Origin: an archaeon
Lineage (GTDB): Archaea > Thermoproteota > Nitrososphaeria > Nitrososphaerales > Gagatemarchaeaceae
Direction of reading: 5' to 3'
NCBI GenBank assembly: GCA_021851265.1
Contig: JAJZIG010000005.1
Coordinates: 1 to 38,333, forward strand
Length of the DNA: 38,333 nt
Part shown: piece by piece, positions 16,630-25,037 of the stretch
Layout of the letters: each line of letters starts with the position of its first letter
How positions within the stretch are numbered: the stretch's first letter is position 1
Notes under the pieces: generated by a model
The model's database searches: none
Told to the model about the DNA's origin: nothing
Seen by the model: only the letters and a program-made list of their open reading frames with translations
Program-made: the position numbers and the translations under genes

Positions 16630-16658
16630 TAACCGACGAATGATGAGTCTGGTGCTAA

Positions 16659-16667
16659 CTTAAATAG
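16659..16667. promoter_or_regulatory. Shared TATA box between aldehyde dehydrogenase and transporter
   Basis: CTTAAATAG is centred 26 nt before ATG 16689 of the transporter and 34 nt from the minus-strand TTG 16629. Read on the other strand it is CTATTTAAG, also a fair TATA box. Confidence 0.6.
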
Positions 16668-16688
16668 ATTCAAAGTGCACGTGCGCCG

Positions 16689-18083
16689 ATGGCCGTTGCG
16701 CAACAGGTGCCGGCTCAGAAGCAGAAGTCCCATGTACGATGGGTGATAACCACCGTCCTGATGACCGCTATCGCGGTCAATTACATCGACAGGATAATCT
16801 GGGTGATCGCGGAGCCGAAATTCGCCCAAACGTTCGGTTGGTATTCGGGCACCGGTCCGTTGCCCGCGAAGGCCTTGACCGACATAGCCCTGGTACTCTT
16901 CATTTGGTCGATGGCCTATGCATTCTTCAATTTCCCAGGCGGGTGGATAGTGGACAAACTGGGCATACGGAAAGGGATGACGACGTTCTTTGCGATTTGG
17001 TCCGCGTTCACCATCGCCACAGCCGCCACGTTCAACTTCATCTCGATGGCGATAGTGAGGGCGTTCATGGGCGCAGGCGAGGGACCGGTCTGGCCCATAA
17101 ACGGCAGGAACGCGAGGACGTGGTCCAATTCCGGCGAGGAGTCAACCATGTTCACGCTGGCGGGCTCCGGCCAGGCGGTGGGCCCAATCATTGCGGCAGT
17201 GGTCGGCGGGTTGCAGGTGTCCCTCTGGGGGTGGCAGTTGACTTTCGTCTTCTGGGGCGTCGTCGGATTCCTCATTGTAGGCGTGTGGTACTTCTACGTA
17301 AGAGACTCCCCGCGGCTACACCCCCACGTGAACAAGGAAGAGCTCGACTACATCGAGAGCAGCAGGGGCGAGGACATGAAGGGGACCAACATATCCAACA
17401 AGGACACGTGGAAGATAACACTGAAACTCGCCTTCACGACGAGGGCCGGGTTTGGCGAGCTCCTGATCTTCGTCTCGTTCGCATACATCCTCGGCGCGAT
17501 TCTGTCATGGGTCCCAACTTACTTCTACAGTTCCTTCCTCCACAACGTCACGAGCACCGGCATCTACTCGGGCGCTGTCTATACGTCGCTACTTGGAGGC
17601 TACTTGGCGTCGGGTCCCATAAACGACGGGCTATCAAAGAGGATGGGGCGCGCCAATGGGAGGAGGATAGCGGCCCTTGTTCCGATGGTTCTTATGATTC
17701 TTTTCGTGACGACGTCTTACTTCACAGGAAAAGCCGGGGCTTTCATCCCCACCGCGATTCTCCTCGCCTTGGCAGGCGGAGTGATGAACATCACTGTGGG
17801 GTCTTGGGCTGCCAACGCGCTCACAATCTCTCCTGGCGAAACGAGCGCCACGGTCTACGGGTTCTATAACGGTGTGCTGAACATAATGGGCGCGTTCACT
17901 TCGCTCATAATCGCAGGCCTGGCAATCATGTACGGCTTCCCCGCAGCCATAACGAGCACTGTGTTCTTCATGATCCTGTTCCTCGCGGCATACCTGGTCT
18001 TCATCACAGAGAAGTCCATGAACAAGGCGATCGAAAAGGGCAATACGATGCTCGCCGCCGCCAAGTCACACTCCGCGTACTGA
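16689..18083 (+). CDS. MFS transporter, anion:cation symporter (ACS) type
   Basis: The 464-residue protein has about twelve membrane helices. The loop after helix 2 (GGWIVDKLGIRKG) is the MFS motif, and the RAFMGAGEGPVWPINGRNARTW stretch is typical of the ACS family that brings in hexuronates, glucarate, galactonate and other organic anions with protons. It sits in the cytoplasmic membrane. It is divergent from one aldehyde dehydrogenase and upstream of another, close to the enolase-superfamily enzyme, which fits uptake of a sugar acid or similar carboxylate for the neighbouring enzymes. It is probably leaderless at ATG 16689. Confidence 0.93.
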   Translation: MAVAQQVPAQKQKSHVRWVITTVLMTAIAVNYIDRIIWVIAEPKFAQTFGWYSGTGPLPAKALTDIALVLFIWSMAYAFFNFPGGWIVDKLGIRKGMTTFFAIWSAFTIATAATFNFISMAIVRAFMGAGEGPVWPINGRNARTWSNSGEESTMFTLAGSGQAVGPIIAAVVGGLQVSLWGWQLTFVFWGVVGFLIVGVWYFYVRDSPRLHPHVNKEELDYIESSRGEDMKGTNISNKDTWKITLKLAFTTRAGFGELLIFVSFAYILGAILSWVPTYFYSSFLHNVTSTGIYSGAVYTSLLGGYLASGPINDGLSKRMGRANGRRIAALVPMVLMILFVTTSYFTGKAGAFIPTAILLALAGGVMNITVGSWAANALTISPGETSATVYGFYNGVLNIMGAFTSLIIAGLAIMYGFPAAITSTVFFMILFLAAYLVFITEKSMNKAIEKGNTMLAAAKSHSAY

Positions 18084-18154
18084 ACACCCAAAGTCCGGCT
18101 GCCGGGATATCGACTTGGAAAGCGCTGACGCGAATCCGATGCGCATGAGGGGAT

Positions 18155-18167
18155 TTGTTTATTTGCG
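18155..18167 (+). promoter_or_regulatory. TATA-like box of the second aldehyde dehydrogenase
   Basis: TTTGTTTATTTGC lies 23 nt (centre) before GTG 18184, consistent with a leaderless GTG start. Confidence 0.45.
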
Positions 18168-18183
18168 GCCTGCCGTGCCTTAG

Positions 18184-19677
18184 GTGGAGAGCAAGATACC
18201 CATGAAGATGTACATAGACGGACAGTGGGTCGGTTCATCCTCGGGCCGGGAGTTCGCAGCGATCGACCCCGCCACCGGCGAGGAGTTTGAAAGGGTCCCG
18301 AAGGGGAACGAAGAGGATGTCAAGGCCGCCGTGGACGCCGCCATCGCTGCGCAGAGGTCTTGGAGGAACATCCCCGCCAGCCAACGTGGCGACTACGTAC
18401 TGCGGGCGGGCCTCCTGGTCAGGGAACAGCTAGAAGCGATTGCCAGAATCGACGTGAAAAACGTCGGGAAGCCGATCAGAGAGGCGAGGAGGGAGGTGGG
18501 TGCAGCCGCGACCGCCGCCATATACTTCTCCGGGATGGCCAGGAGAATGTACTCCAACGTGGTAGACAGCGAGCAGCCCGAGAAGTTCACGATGGTCGTC
18601 AGGAGGCCGGTAGGCGTGGTGGGTGTGATAACGCCCTGGAACGACCCCGCGTCGCTGGGCATGTGGGGGCTGGCCCCGGCACTGATGACGGGGAACACAG
18701 TGGTCTTCAAACCCTCGTCCAACAGTGCGGTCATCTCTGCCGAGCTGGTGAGGGTGTTTGAGAAGGCCGGCCTCCCGAAGGGGGTCTTGAACATGGTCAC
18801 CGGCGGAGGGGGGGAGGTGGGCGAAGCCCTGATAAAGAACGGCGGGATCAACATGACTGTCTTCACCGGCGAGAGTGCAACAGGGCGGCACATAGCAGAA
18901 GTCAACGCCCCGCTGTTCCGGAGGCAGGTGATGGAGCTGGGCGGAAAGAACGCCCTGATCGTGGCCAAGGACGCGGAGTTGGAAGTAGCCGCGCGCGCCG
19001 CGCTCTACGCCGCCTTCAGCAGCGCAGGTCAGAAGTGCACGGCCGCGTCAAGAATCATAGTGGAAGAGCAGGTGGCCGACAAGTTCTCGCGGCTCTTCGC
19101 CGAGCAGGCTTCGAAGCTGGTGGTAGGCAGCGGCTTAAGGGAGGACGTCGACGTCGGGCCGGTAATCAGCCGGTCCCAGCAGGAGAACGCCCTGGACTAC
19201 ATCAAAGCGGGAGAGAGTGAGGGAGCAGTCGTCCTCGCGGGAGGCGGTACCTACGAGGACGAGGAGCGGCGGAAAGGCTTCTTCGTCAAGCCCACCGTCT
19301 TCGGCTCGGCCCGCAACGACATGAAGATAGCGCGGGACGAAATATTCGCGCCGGTGACCGCCATAATGACTGTGAGCGACATCGACGAGGCCATAGAGGT
19401 CGCGAACGACACGCGCTACGGCCTCTCCTCAGCCATATACACCAAGGACATCAAGAACGTCTTCAAGGCGATAGACGGGATCGACGCAGGGATGACCTTC
19501 GTCAACCAGGGCACGGTGGGGCCGGAGGTGGGCGCGCCTTTCGGCGGGGCCAAGGATTCTGGCTTCGGGAGGGAGCTGGGCGAGGAGGCTCTCGAGCACT
19601 TCACGGAGAAGAAGACGGTCTTCATAGACTACTCCTATGGGGACAGGCCGTGGTACTTCGGCCTCCCCAGGGGTTAG
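18184..19677 (+). CDS. Aldehyde dehydrogenase (2-oxoglutarate-semialdehyde dehydrogenase-like)
   Basis: The 497-residue enzyme has catalytic Cys285 in SSAGQKCTAASR and Glu251 in VMELGGKNA, 34 residues apart. VITPWNDP and TGESATGR are the NAD(P) segments, and the C-terminal AFGGAK-like stretch is PFGGAKDSGFGRE. GQKCTA around the Cys recalls 2,5-dioxopentanoate (2-oxoglutarate semialdehyde) dehydrogenases that finish oxidative pentose or sugar-acid breakdown in archaea. That role fits the transporter and enolase-superfamily gene nearby, but is inferred. The start is GTG 18184, or ATG 18202. It is convergent with the aconitase-X small subunit. Confidence 0.93.
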   Translation: MESKIPMKMYIDGQWVGSSSGREFAAIDPATGEEFERVPKGNEEDVKAAVDAAIAAQRSWRNIPASQRGDYVLRAGLLVREQLEAIARIDVKNVGKPIREARREVGAAATAAIYFSGMARRMYSNVVDSEQPEKFTMVVRRPVGVVGVITPWNDPASLGMWGLAPALMTGNTVVFKPSSNSAVISAELVRVFEKAGLPKGVLNMVTGGGGEVGEALIKNGGINMTVFTGESATGRHIAEVNAPLFRRQVMELGGKNALIVAKDAELEVAARAALYAAFSSAGQKCTAASRIIVEEQVADKFSRLFAEQASKLVVGSGLREDVDVGPVISRSQQENALDYIKAGESEGAVVLAGGGTYEDEERRKGFFVKPTVFGSARNDMKIARDEIFAPVTAIMTVSDIDEAIEVANDTRYGLSSAIYTKDIKNVFKAIDGIDAGMTFVNQGTVGPEVGAPFGGAKDSGFGRELGEEALEHFTEKKTVFIDYSYGDRPWYFGLPRG

Positions 19678-19684
19678 GCCTCAG

Positions 19685-20101
19685 CTACCGAAGCCTGATC
19701 GTTCCCGTCCCTGCATCCACTTCCACCGCGTCTCCCGACCTCATGCGGCTGGGGGCGTCGGACCATAGCATGACGGGGATCTCAACGCCGTAGAGGACCT
19801 TGGCCACCACGCTTCCTATCACCGCTGCCGGGTCGACGGAGGATGTGACCACGGCCGCAGGTGCGTTGCCGAGCCTGACGGTCTCCAGGAACCAGGCGGA
19901 AGCCGTCGTGGATCCTTTGCCGTACGGGTAGACGAGGACCGACCCTTTCACGTTCTTCCCGAGCAGGTCGCTATGCAGGTCGGTCACGTTGCCATTCCGC
20001 GGGTCGACTCCATGGGCGAACGTGAACGCTTTCTTGGAGACGAGGGCGAGACCTCTCGCCTTCCGGCCGGTCATCACCCTGACGGAGTACGACTCGGTCA
20101 T
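19685..20101 (-). CDS. Aconitase X swivel domain / phosphomevalonate dehydratase small subunit
   Basis: The 138-residue protein matches the DUF126 (aconitase-X swivel) family, with VYPYGKGSTTASAWFLE and the ending of a small beta-barrel. In archaea this subunit pairs with the large AcnX subunit to form phosphomevalonate dehydratase, which makes trans-anhydromevalonate 5-phosphate for isoprenoid lipids. Its start codon overlaps the stop of the large-subunit gene by 4 bp, so the two are translated together. The assignment to isoprenoid synthesis follows from archaeal homologs; bacterial relatives act on hydroxyproline. Confidence 0.9.
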   Translation of the reverse strand: MTESYSVRVMTGRKARGLALVSKKAFTFAHGVDPRNGNVTDLHSDLLGKNVKGSVLVYPYGKGSTTASAWFLETVRLGNAPAAVVTSSVDPAAVIGSVVAKVLYGVEIPVMLWSDAPSRMRSGDAVEVDAGTGTIRLR

Positions 20102-21306
20102 GACGTGGCCTCAGCTATCATGTCCTTGAGCGGGGCGTAGCGCATTCTTATCTCCCCCTCCGACATGATGGTCTCCGCCAGTTTCGCCGAGTTGGTCATG
20201 ACGGTCCTGAAGCCCATCTCCTTCAGCGGCGAGATTTCCCCATCGGTGGAATGGGTCAGCCTGGCGCCCGAGGCTTCTATGGCGCTCCTGATCCCAGACC
20301 CTGTCGCTTCGTCGTAGGCCTGCTTCGAGGTGTACACATACATGCTCGACCCGCGTCGGAGCTTCCTGCCGGCCAGCGCGCCGGCCAGCACCTTCAGCTC
20401 GTCGAGCGACAGTTGCGGTACGCCGAGAGCCACAAGGTCCGCCTTCTCGTCAGTCTGGTTCAGCTCGCCTTCGACTTCCTCCATCTCCTTCCTTCCTATT
20501 TCGATGACCTCGACCTTCTCTCCGCCCGTCGCCTTCGCCACCGAGTCGCAGCCCGGGGTGAAGCCGACGAAGTGGATCATGTTCACCGGTCCGCCCGTGG
20601 CCGCAGCCGAACCCAGGTGCTTCAGGCTGTCGAACGTCGAAGACTTCGGAAGGTCGGAGAGGACGGGCACTCTCGAGCCGCAGTGCCTTCCGATGTAGAA
20701 CCCGGCGCTCCTGTAGTCCAGGTCGGACGGGTCGCGCACGGAGAGCCTGAAGGCCACCCGGGCGACACGGTTCTCGTCAAGCAGCATGCCATATCTGGGC
20801 GTGAGTCCCGTCAGGGCGCAGGCCAGATCTAGGCCGGAGGTGATCTTGTTCGTCCTGCACCCGAGCAACGAATTGGCATAGACGACGGCGTTCGACTCCG
20901 CCCATGCGAGAATCTCGCCTCCGTTCGGGATGTTGCACGTCTGGTACTGGACGCAGGTCCAGCACCCCGTCCCACCCAGCGCTTCATACGCCCTGAAGAG
21001 CCTGAACTGCTTTCCGGCGAACTCCTCTGGGACGCCGAAGCTCTTCCAGTTCTGTGGGTCGATGCTGGCCGGGTCGACGCTCGTCTTCACGGCGAACCTC
21101 CCTCCGCCGTCCCGGAACTTCTCGAGCATTTCGATGCCAGCCTCGTGGAGGCTGCTGTAGTGGGCCAGCACGTGCGCAGACGAGATGGGTACAAGCGAAT
21201 CGGCTTCCATGGCATCGCCGACCTTCGCGAGTATCTCCATTGCGAGCTGCCGCGCCTCTCCTTCCTCGCCCCTTAGAGCCCCCTCCTGCTGTCGGTTCAG
21301 CTGCAT
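20098..21306 (-). CDS. Aconitase X catalytic subunit / phosphomevalonate dehydratase large subunit
   Basis: The 402-residue protein is a DUF521 aconitase-X catalytic chain. Candidate Fe-S ligands are the cysteines of GTGCWTC, of NSLLGCRTNK and of FTPGCDS. The AWAESNAVVYANS segment is a family signature. With the overlapping small subunit it would dehydrate mevalonate 5-phosphate to trans-anhydromevalonate phosphate in the cytoplasm. The start is ATG 21306, with CTTTACA about 29 nt upstream as a weak TATA box. Other mevalonate genes are not in view, so a hydroxy-acid dehydratase role in the neighbouring catabolic island is the main alternative. Confidence 0.9.
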   Translation of the reverse strand: MQLNRQQEGALRGEEGEARQLAMEILAKVGDAMEADSLVPISSAHVLAHYSSLHEAGIEMLEKFRDGGGRFAVKTSVDPASIDPQNWKSFGVPEEFAGKQFRLFRAYEALGGTGCWTCVQYQTCNIPNGGEILAWAESNAVVYANSLLGCRTNKITSGLDLACALTGLTPRYGMLLDENRVARVAFRLSVRDPSDLDYRSAGFYIGRHCGSRVPVLSDLPKSSTFDSLKHLGSAAATGGPVNMIHFVGFTPGCDSVAKATGGEKVEVIEIGRKEMEEVEGELNQTDEKADLVALGVPQLSLDELKVLAGALAGRKLRRGSSMYVYTSKQAYDEATGSGIRSAIEASGARLTHSTDGEISPLKEMGFRTVMTNSAKLAETIMSEGEIRMRYAPLKDMIAEATS

Positions 21307-21474
21307 GATGGCCTACCGCTGCCGCAGCGCTGTAAAGGTGGTAATGAGTCTTCCTACGTTTCTCGGTCCAGAGCAGGGAATCGTCGCGGACGCGAGAGCT
21401 TGGGGCAGCGTGGCGCTGTTCAGCCCCGGCACCTCCGTGGCACAACCCCACTCACAACGACGCCACAGCCTGTT

Positions 21475-21490
21475 CCCCGAGGCTTCGGGG
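21475..21490. repeat. Perfect 6-bp hairpin
   Basis: CCCCGA and TCGGGG flank a four-base loop (GGCT). It lies in the gap between two divergent genes; its role is unknown. Confidence 0.4.
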
Positions 21491-21586
21491 GCCATCGCGT
21501 TGCTTGCACCCTCCGCCGATCAGCCGAGCGCCGACTGGTCGGGCCAGCTGATCAGAGGGACTTGTGAAGTAAGCAGGAGGCCACAT

Positions 21587-21593
21587 CTTAAAT
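21587..21593 (+). promoter_or_regulatory. TATA box deciding the start of the PhoU-like gene
   Basis: CTTAAAT overlaps the first in-frame ATG (21592), so that ATG should not be transcribed. The expected transcript start is near 21618, at an in-frame TTG (21619). Confidence 0.55.
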
Positions 21594-21618
21594 GCGCCTT
21601 CATGCTTACGGGAAGCTC

Positions 21619-22293
21619 TTGAAGTTCAAAATCAAGAATTTCCTCGCCATAGGAGAGAAGGAGACGTTCGCTGAAATCCTAGAGATCATCAGGCTCGCGG
21701 AGAAGGCTAACGCGTCCCTGTCGAAGATGCTGGAAAAGCCCGACAGAGAAACTCTGGAGATTGAAAACGAGGACGTCAGGCTGCTGGAAAAGAAGGCCGA
21801 CGAGATCACATTCAGGATAAAAGGGGATATCGAAAACGGGGCAATCAGCTCGAACATCCTGGATAATCTCCTTGCCTGCGTCGATGCGGCTGACAGCATT
21901 GTCGACAACTGCTATTATGTCAGCAGAGAGCTGAACAGGATGGCTGGCCTCAGGTTAGACGGAGGTCGCTCCGAGCATACGGTCGGCCTCGACGCCTCTC
22001 TTACGAAGATGTTGAAGCTGGCAGCCGACGCGTTGGCCATGCTTGAAACATCGCTCACCAGCGATGGCTTGGAGAAGATCCTGGAGCTCCGTACGGACGT
22101 GCAGCGCATCGAGGAAGAGGGGGACAACATCAAGGATGCGGGGTTCGACAAGCTGTACGCGATAGCCCCGTTGGTACACTATCTGCAGTTCATGCATTTT
22201 TCGGAGCTCCTTCACAAGTTCGACGATATCCTTGACGCCTGCGAAGACATCTCGGACCTGATAGTCACGATAACCACGTCTATCTCCAGATGA
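21619..22293 (+). CDS. PhoU-like/DUF47 phosphate transport accessory protein
   Basis: The protein is nearly all alpha-helical and charged, with the pattern of the DUF47/PhoU family that accompanies Pit transporters (for example LEKKADEITFRIKGDIENG and the repeated ...LRTDVQRIEEEGDNIKD). The Pit gene follows 47 bp downstream on the same strand, so a joint role in low-affinity phosphate uptake or its control is likely. I place the start at TTG 21619 (224 residues) because the TATA box overlaps the ATG at 21592. If the ATG is used after all, nine residues are added. Confidence 0.9.
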   Translation: MKFKIKNFLAIGEKETFAEILEIIRLAEKANASLSKMLEKPDRETLEIENEDVRLLEKKADEITFRIKGDIENGAISSNILDNLLACVDAADSIVDNCYYVSRELNRMAGLRLDGGRSEHTVGLDASLTKMLKLAADALAMLETSLTSDGLEKILELRTDVQRIEEEGDNIKDAGFDKLYAIAPLVHYLQFMHFSELLHKFDDILDACEDISDLIVTITTSISR

Positions 22294-22340
22294 CCAGCCG
22301 CACCGAAATGGAGATTGCGGCGGGCTGGGGAGCCTGATAC

Positions 22341-23246
22341 ATGGTGCAGCTCTGGGAGCTGGTCTCCGCTGGCGTCTTCCTCGCAGTGGCGCTGGTATCA
22401 GGGAACAATCTATCGGCCTGCGTGGGGACAGCCATAGGCTCCGGGGTAGTCAGCCGGAGGTTCGGGACCGCGCTCGGCGTGGCTGGTTACGTGGTTGGCC
22501 TCCTGGCGCAGGGCTCCAGCATGGCAGCGGCTGCGCAGGCCCTCCTCCCTCACCAGAGCGATTTCACGGCTTCGGCCGCGCTGTTCATCACTGTGGCCAT
22601 ATTCATCTTCGGGATAGCCGCGAGGGTGCCTCTCTCACTGACTATGTCGCTTGTGGGGGCCCTGGCCGGGATATCAGTCGCCGGGCGACTACCCCTGAAT
22701 CACGCCTTCGCGCTGACTGTGGTCACGACCTGGTTCTTGGCCCCGGTGCTCGCGATTGTCGCGACGTTCATGCTCTTCCGCGTTCTCAGCACTTTCAAGC
22801 CGAAAGATGTCTGGCTGACCGTGCGCATCTACAAGGCCTTGCTGATCGGGCTCTCTTTCTTCACCGCCTACACGCTTGGCGCGAATACCCTCGGCCTGGT
22901 GGTCGCCATAGGCGCCTTCAGCCCCCTGAACATATCGCTAGCGGTGTCAGCTGCGGTCATCGGGCCGATCTACTTCAGCCGCGCCCAGCTGAGGCGGGTC
23001 GGACGAGACTTCTTCAGCCTCCGCTACTCGAATGCCCTGGTAACCCTCCTCGCCTCGACCGTCCTCGTGGAGGTGGCGACCCTCTTCGCAATACCGCTTT
23101 CGAACACGCAGACTCTCTCAGCCGGCATCTTCGGTGCGGGGGTCTCGTACAGGCACAAGTACTTCTCGTCCAGGTCGTTCTTTGTGGTTGTCGCGAGTTG
23201 GGTGGCGGCACCGCTTCTCGGCTTCGCCATCGGCCTCATCTTATGA
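22341..23246 (+). CDS. Inorganic phosphate transporter, Pit family
   Basis: The 301-residue membrane protein has the duplicated Pit signature: SGNNLSACVGTAIGSG in the first half and SNTQTLSAGIFGAGVSY in the second, each within a membrane helix pair. About nine helices are seen. Pit proteins carry phosphate with a cation, often as a metal-phosphate complex. It is a little shorter than many members, lacking a long central loop. A GGGGAG stretch lies about 11 nt before ATG 22341, so internal initiation in the PhoU-Pit operon is plausible. The downstream glycerophosphodiesterase has its own promoter but fits the same phosphorus theme. Confidence 0.92.
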   Translation: MVQLWELVSAGVFLAVALVSGNNLSACVGTAIGSGVVSRRFGTALGVAGYVVGLLAQGSSMAAAAQALLPHQSDFTASAALFITVAIFIFGIAARVPLSLTMSLVGALAGISVAGRLPLNHAFALTVVTTWFLAPVLAIVATFMLFRVLSTFKPKDVWLTVRIYKALLIGLSFFTAYTLGANTLGLVVAIGAFSPLNISLAVSAAVIGPIYFSRAQLRRVGRDFFSLRYSNALVTLLASTVLVEVATLFAIPLSNTQTLSAGIFGAGVSYRHKYFSSRSFFVVVASWVAAPLLGFAIGLIL

Positions 23247-23311
23247 TCCGCGCCTGGGAGACAGGCCGTCGCGCCGGCAGGTGACGAGGGCAGCCGGAAG
23301 ACACGACGCAT

Positions 23312-23319
23312 GCTTTATA
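23312..23319 (+). promoter_or_regulatory. TATA box of the glycerophosphodiesterase
   Basis: GCTTTATA is centred 28 nt before GTG 23344, so the transcript would begin at or next to the start codon. Confidence 0.6.
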
Positions 23320-23343
23320 CCATCTAACGACGCCCTCCGGAAT

Positions 23344-24075
23344 GTGCGGCGGCTTCGGGTGTTCGGACACAGGGGCGCGAGAGGATACGCCCCCGAGAAC
23401 ACTACCGAATCTTTCAGTATGGCTGTCGAGATGGGAGTAGACGGCGTGGAACTGGACGTTCATCTCTCCAAAGACGGCGAGCTGGTCGTCATACACGATG
23501 ACATGGTCGACAGGACGACTGACGGACATGGGGCGGTGAGAGATTTCACAGTCGAGCAGCTGAAGAAGCTTGATGCGGGGGTGAAGTTCGGTCACAAGTG
23601 GAAGGGGGCAAGGATACCGACCCTCGGGGAGGTCTTCGACGAACTCGGCCGCGCGAACTACAGGATAGAACTGAAACACAGCAGCAAGGCCTATCCTGGA
23701 GTTGAGGAGAAGCTGGTCTCGTGCGTCAGAGACTTGAAGCTGGTCCGCCACGTCGAGATAACCTCCTTCGATTACGACGCGCTCGAGACTGTGAGACGCC
23801 TCGACGGCAGCTTCCGCACGGGAATGATCATGCATGGGAAGGTGAGGTGGTTCACGCCAATCGCCAAGAAGCTAGGCTGCGCCTGGATGCACGCGAGTCA
23901 TGATCTCATAGGCGAGGACGACGTGTCGGCTGCCCATGCCAAGGGGTTCAAGCTCGGGATGTGGACCGTCAACGACGAGGAGTCGGCCGAGAGAGCCATC
24001 CGCCTGGGGGTCGACGGGGTGACGTCTGACTTCCCAGACGTCGCGATGAGGGCGGCAAGGCTGTCAGGCAGATAG
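23344..24075 (+). CDS. Glycerophosphodiester phosphodiesterase
   Basis: The enzyme splits glycerophosphodiesters into glycerol phosphate and an alcohol. The 243-residue barrel starts with the HRG motif (FGHRGARGYAPENTTESF), then the metal residues ELDVHLSKDG and the catalytic His of VIHDD. The final strand MWTVNDEES is typical. I chose GTG 23344 because a TATA box lies 28 nt upstream; the longer frame upstream overlaps the Pit gene. No signal peptide is seen, so it acts in the cytoplasm, perhaps on glycerol-phosphate ether lipid head groups. It follows phosphate uptake genes. Confidence 0.93.
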   Translation: MRRLRVFGHRGARGYAPENTTESFSMAVEMGVDGVELDVHLSKDGELVVIHDDMVDRTTDGHGAVRDFTVEQLKKLDAGVKFGHKWKGARIPTLGEVFDELGRANYRIELKHSSKAYPGVEEKLVSCVRDLKLVRHVEITSFDYDALETVRRLDGSFRTGMIMHGKVRWFTPIAKKLGCAWMHASHDLIGEDDVSAAHAKGFKLGMWTVNDEESAERAIRLGVDGVTSDFPDVAMRAARLSGR

Positions 24076-24093
24076 CCCCTTCTGGCGTCGAAC

Positions 24094-24890
24094 CTATTGC
24101 AATACCCTCGGGTAGACCATGATGCGCGCCAGACGAACGGATCCCATGCAGACCCTGTGGCAGCCTGTCGAAGCTGGTTGCCACCCCCCTGGAGGCTTTC
24201 CGTCCGTTGAAGCGTTCCATCGTCGGCCTGACGCGGTTGCGCGCCAGCTTGTCGAAGGCCCGTGCCTGCCCAGCTTCTTCCCCGGCGAGCCTGGCATCTG
24301 CGACGCCGCATGCTTCCCGTCCAGGTAGAGCTTGTTCAGCGGCATGCTGTACTTGGTGTCTTAGGGGATTTTCTGGCTCTTCCTCGGCCGCCCGACGCCA
24401 TGCCTGATGCCGACGGACTCATGACCCAAAGGAGTTTCCCTCGTGCGCATCCCCCGGACCCGTCTCCGCAGCTACAGGCAGCGGCTTCGTCGTCATGGCG
24501 GGCCTTCTAGCCCCTGATGTGCTTGTGGCCGTCAAAGCCAGCCTGCATTCCTTTTTGGCCGGGACAGTGGTGCCATCGATCGAAGGCTCATCCACTTTCG
24601 CGATTCTCAGGGAGCATCCTCGCGAGACCAGGGCGACGGATGCCCGCTTCCAGGTCTCGTCCTCATCCCACCTCTTCAGTCTCCTCCAGGCCGTGGTGTA
24701 TCAGCGGCTGCAGCCGGTCTTCTTCGAGCCGCCCCGTCTGTACCCGGTGCTCGCTACCCAGAGCATGGCGTCGAGCGGGCTCCCCGTCGTCGACCCTCGG
24801 TTCCCAGGTCCGTTCTGCTTCGGCGTCAGCGTCTGCATCATAGCCCACTGTTTGCCTGTCAGCCCTTCGTCCGCCGTCCGATCGCCTCCA
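24094..24890 (-). pseudogene. Decayed IS5-family transposase
   Basis: Minus-strand pieces in several frames add up to one IS5-type transposase. The N-terminus reads LTGKQWAMMQTLTPKQ and PLDAMLWVASTG; then, after a stop, YTTAWRRLKRWDEDETWKR and KVDEPSIDGTTVPAKK (first Asp). In a shifted frame come FDGHKHIRG, then MTTKPLPVAAETGPGDAHE (second Asp region). The C-terminus is RVRPTMERFNGRKASRGVAT with the catalytic Glu, ending in YPRVLQ and a stop at 24094. At least two stops and several frameshifts make it inactive. It fills most of the otherwise gene-free 24076-25037 stretch. Confidence 0.8.
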
Positions 24891-25037
24891 AGGATCGGAT
24901 GGATGAGTGAAACCCCGCCATGACGTGCGGATGAAGGAAGGTTGTCAGTCAGGAGAAGGAGTATCGCGATGAGCCCCCGAGGTCGGTCCCATCCGGCAAC
25001 GATTTTACGCGCCGAGGCGGAGGCCTGAGGGGTAGAC

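Larger units (their letters stand above)
21307..21618. other. Intergenic region with promoters and a hairpin
   Basis: This stretch between divergent genes holds the weak TATA box of the aconitase-X pair (about 21331-21338), the TATA box of the PhoU-like gene (21587-21593) and one hairpin at 21475-21490. I see no gene in it. Confidence 0.5.
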
